Positions 34,012-35,382 of a stretch of DNA of 35,382 bases are shown here, one piece after another. Source of the stretch: Verrucomicrobiaceae bacterium E54. GTDB lineage: Bacteria > Verrucomicrobiota > Verrucomicrobiia > Verrucomicrobiales > Akkermansiaceae. The translations under genes were made by a program, and so were the position numbers. Below the pieces are notes generated by a model, which was not told the DNA's origin, did not search any database, and worked only from the letters and a program-made list of their open reading frames with translations. Location of the stretch: assembly GCA_022548915.1 (NCBI GenBank), contig JAKZES010000054.1, forward strand, positions 1 through 35,382. Reading direction: 5' to 3'. Position 1 is the first letter of the stretch. Every line of letters starts with the position of its first letter.

Positions 34012-34527
34012 ATGGCCCTGTTTTCCAGTTTCAAGCGCGAGGAGCCGATGGACGAGGGCCCGCCGAAGTGGCCGCTGGACCTGGTGCGTTTCCGGATCGG
34101 CCCGCACGGTCTCGGCGAGACCCCCGACAGCGGCAGCCTGTGGGGTCGGTTGATGCAGGCGCACGCGGTGTGCCGTCCCGAGGGGGCGGGCGTCGAGATC
34201 GGCCTGGTCGACGGGCGGGTCGATTCGGTTTTCGTCGAGGTGGACGATTTCAAGGGTGGGTTCCTCCGCGATGGGGAGTCCTGTGAGCTGGGTCCGCGTT
34301 CGACCGTCGGGGAAATTCAGCAACTCTTTGGAGAGCCCTACTGGACCGACCGCTCGGATGGTGAGGTGATCCTGTTCTACGAGTTCCGGCGTGGTGCGGT
34401 GGAATTGCAGTTCGAGTTTCCGGATGGCGAGCGGCTTGGCTTTGTCACGCTGTCGCGGGATGGCGTGATGTCCGATGCTGCGCAGCGGGCGGCCTACGGC
34501 TGCGACCTGCCGTGGCCGCCGGCATAG
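34012..34527 (+). CDS. Hypothetical soluble protein translationally coupled to mnmA
   Basis: A 171-residue protein with no signal peptide and no transmembrane helix. Features are PPKWPLDLVRFRIGPHGLGE, GRVDSVFVEVDDFKGGFLRD, STVGEIQQLFGEPYWTDRSD and ILFYEFRRGAVELQFEFPDG. The last pattern is similar to small beta-rich domains used in immunity or sensing, but I cannot name a family. The ATG at 34012 is 2 bases after the mnmA stop, so translation is probably coupled; whether the job is linked to tRNA thiolation is unknown. Confidence 0.75.
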   Translation: MALFSSFKREEPMDEGPPKWPLDLVRFRIGPHGLGETPDSGSLWGRLMQAHAVCRPEGAGVEIGLVDGRVDSVFVEVDDFKGGFLRDGESCELGPRSTVGEIQQLFGEPYWTDRSDGEVILFYEFRRGAVELQFEFPDGERLGFVTLSRDGVMSDAAQRAAYGCDLPWPPA

Positions 34528-34595
34528 CCAAGGCCTCGCCTTCGAACGGGCACCTCACGGGATCGAAAGGGGGTGATGGAGGAGGTCGGGTGGGG

Positions 34596-34856
34596 ATGCT
34601 CCGGCCGTCCGACCACGGGAAATACCGCTTCAAGACCAAGCCCGGCCGACCCCACCCCGACGAACTGAAGATCACCCTCACCGGAAACCCCATCGCCGAA
34701 GCGATGCGACGCGCCGCAGAATGGTGCGTGGAAAGACACGGATTCAGCAAACCGGAGGAAAGGGCCGTCCGGCCCGAAGCTACCATGCACACCGTCGACA
34801 AATGTTGCAATGCAGCACCCTATTCACAAGTCAACGAGACACTCCGCCGGCAGTGA
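34596..34856 (+). CDS. Small hypothetical protein, intact copy of a duplicated ORF
   Basis: An 86-residue frame with a very good ribosome binding site (AGGAGGT, 34580-34586) 9 bases before ATG 34596. The central core, GRPHPDELKITLTGNPIAEA then MRRAAEWCVERHGFSKPEE, is repeated 406 bases later in a broken copy. The DNA differs at several third positions while the core amino acids are kept, which suggests past selection as protein. I do not recognise a family. No domain, signal peptide or membrane segment is visible. Confidence 0.55.
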   Translation: MLRPSDHGKYRFKTKPGRPHPDELKITLTGNPIAEAMRRAAEWCVERHGFSKPEERAVRPEATMHTVDKCCNAAPYSQVNETLRRQ

Positions 34857-35310
34857 ATGCTTGAACGTCGGGACCCCTTGCATGGTCGGCGACTGGCGGA
34901 CGCCGGAGGCGTCGCAGGAGGGTAGCCGGGGGTCGAACCCGCGACAGCGGGGAACACCCCCGGTTCACCCGCCACCGCCAAATCGCACCCCGGAGGGGTG
35001 CTACGGCCGGGTTGGCTCTGCCGCAAAGCCCCGCTTCAACGCCAAGCGCGGCAGACCCCACCCCGACGAACTCAAGATCACCCTCACCGGAAACCCCATC
35101 GCCGACACCATGCGACACGCCGCAAAGTGGAACTCGGAAAGACACGGATTCAGGAAGCCGGAGGAAAGCGTCGGACCGTTTCGCCCAAAACTACCATGAC
35201 CGCCGTCGCAATTGCGAAATGCGCGGACCGATACCATCCACATCCAATGCTCCTTTCTAAGGCCTGATCCCTCTCAATGCTCGAACGACGGGACTGGTAC
35301 CATTCCAACA
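34625..35310. repeat. Tandem duplication of about 0.4 kb
   Basis: Two copies of the small-ORF core (about 34640-34790 and 35045-35200) are 406 bases apart, and the phrase AATGCT(T/C)GAACG(T/A)CGGGA follows each copy (34856 and 35276, 420 bases apart). Between them is a GC-rich stretch with an ACCCCGG-like string but no gene I can support. Confidence 0.7.
35008..35199 (+). pseudogene. Second, start-less copy of the small duplicated ORF
   Basis: This frame contains GRPHPDELKITLTGNPIADT, MRHAAKWNSERHGFRKPEE and ends with TGA at 35197-35199. It has no ATG, GTG or TTG close to the conserved core; the nearest in-frame ATG is at 34882, in the spacer, and no ribosome binding site is seen. It looks like a decayed duplicate of 34596-34856. 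Confidence 0.55.
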
Positions 35311-35315
35311 CCCGT

Positions 35316-35366
35316 CCGGAGCAGGCGGGCGAGCCCGTAAGGGACTCGCTCGGCCGACTGCTCCGG
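35316..35366. other. Imperfect hairpin at the right edge of the window
   Basis: CCGGAGCAG (35316-35324) and CTGCTCCGG (35358-35366) pair over 9 bp, with GGCGAG-type pairing inside the loop (GCGGGCGAG facing CTCGCTCG). It lies inside a short frame MLERRDWYHSNTRPEQAG... at 35278-35376, which follows the second duplication boundary. I cannot say whether this is coding, an RNA structure or the end of an element; it continues beyond what can be judged here. Confidence 0.4.
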
Positions 35367-35382
35367 CGGCGGTGACGGAGCT

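Overview
The window looks like a chromosomal segment of a high-GC member of the Verrucomicrobiota (Verrucomicrobiae, perhaps near Luteolibacter or Haloferula). The pointers are a GntR helix fused to a periplasmic-binding-like sensor, very large secreted proteins ending in a Ca-binding-like DxNxDG segment, an SHD1 domain, a secreted ClpP-like protease, and genes mostly without Shine-Dalgarno sequences. The assignment is inferred from gene families; no marker gene such as 16S is present.

Layout. (1) 1-11.7 kb is a surface/secretome block: a partial secreted protein with a promoter, a divergent GntR-type regulator, a 1199-aa LamG/Ig protein, a fragment of a second GntR-type regulator, a 1177-aa beta-helix-like protein with five long internal repeats, and a beta-propeller protein with 14 blade-like repeats. 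(2) 11.9-15.6 kb is housekeeping: pgk-tpiA, a small membrane protein, a secreted lyase-like jelly-roll protein with an SHD1 tail, and tRNA-Lys(CTT) with its promoter. (3) 15.7-25.1 kb is a type I restriction-modification locus: hsdM, an IS200-like TnpA inside a large palindromic (REP-like) array, hsdS, an AlbA_2/Schlafen-like ATPase, and hsdR. (4) 25.2-35.4 kb holds gpmI, a coiled-coil membrane protein, an endonuclease/exonuclease/phosphatase enzyme next to a PLD-VTT fusion, the ClpP-like protease, a two-TM membrane protein, mnmA with a follower gene, and a tandemly duplicated block with a small ORF and its broken copy.

The most unusual locus is the type I system. HsdR looks intact (nuclease, Walker A, DEAH-like and motif VI signatures all present) and HsdS has two target-recognition domains. 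HsdM, however, has lost both catalytic signatures: the SAM-binding motif I reads DPAFSSGP instead of the usual DPxCGSGG, and the catalytic NPPF reads GPQF. Both changes lie in a patch of about 300 bp whose codon use differs sharply from the rest of the gene. The ATPase gene between hsdS and hsdR carries an in-frame TAG at codon 11 of its expected reading frame, and hsdM is separated from hsdS by 1.5 kb of repeats plus TnpA. Either this is a decaying system, a non-methylating type I-like complex, or a chimeric/edited sequence; the sequence alone cannot decide.

The glycolytic genes pgk, tpiA and gpmI act in one pathway but are split by the restriction locus. The PLD-VTT and EEP genes form a likely two-gene operon (5 bp apart). 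mnmA and the next gene are 2 bp apart and are probably co-translated.
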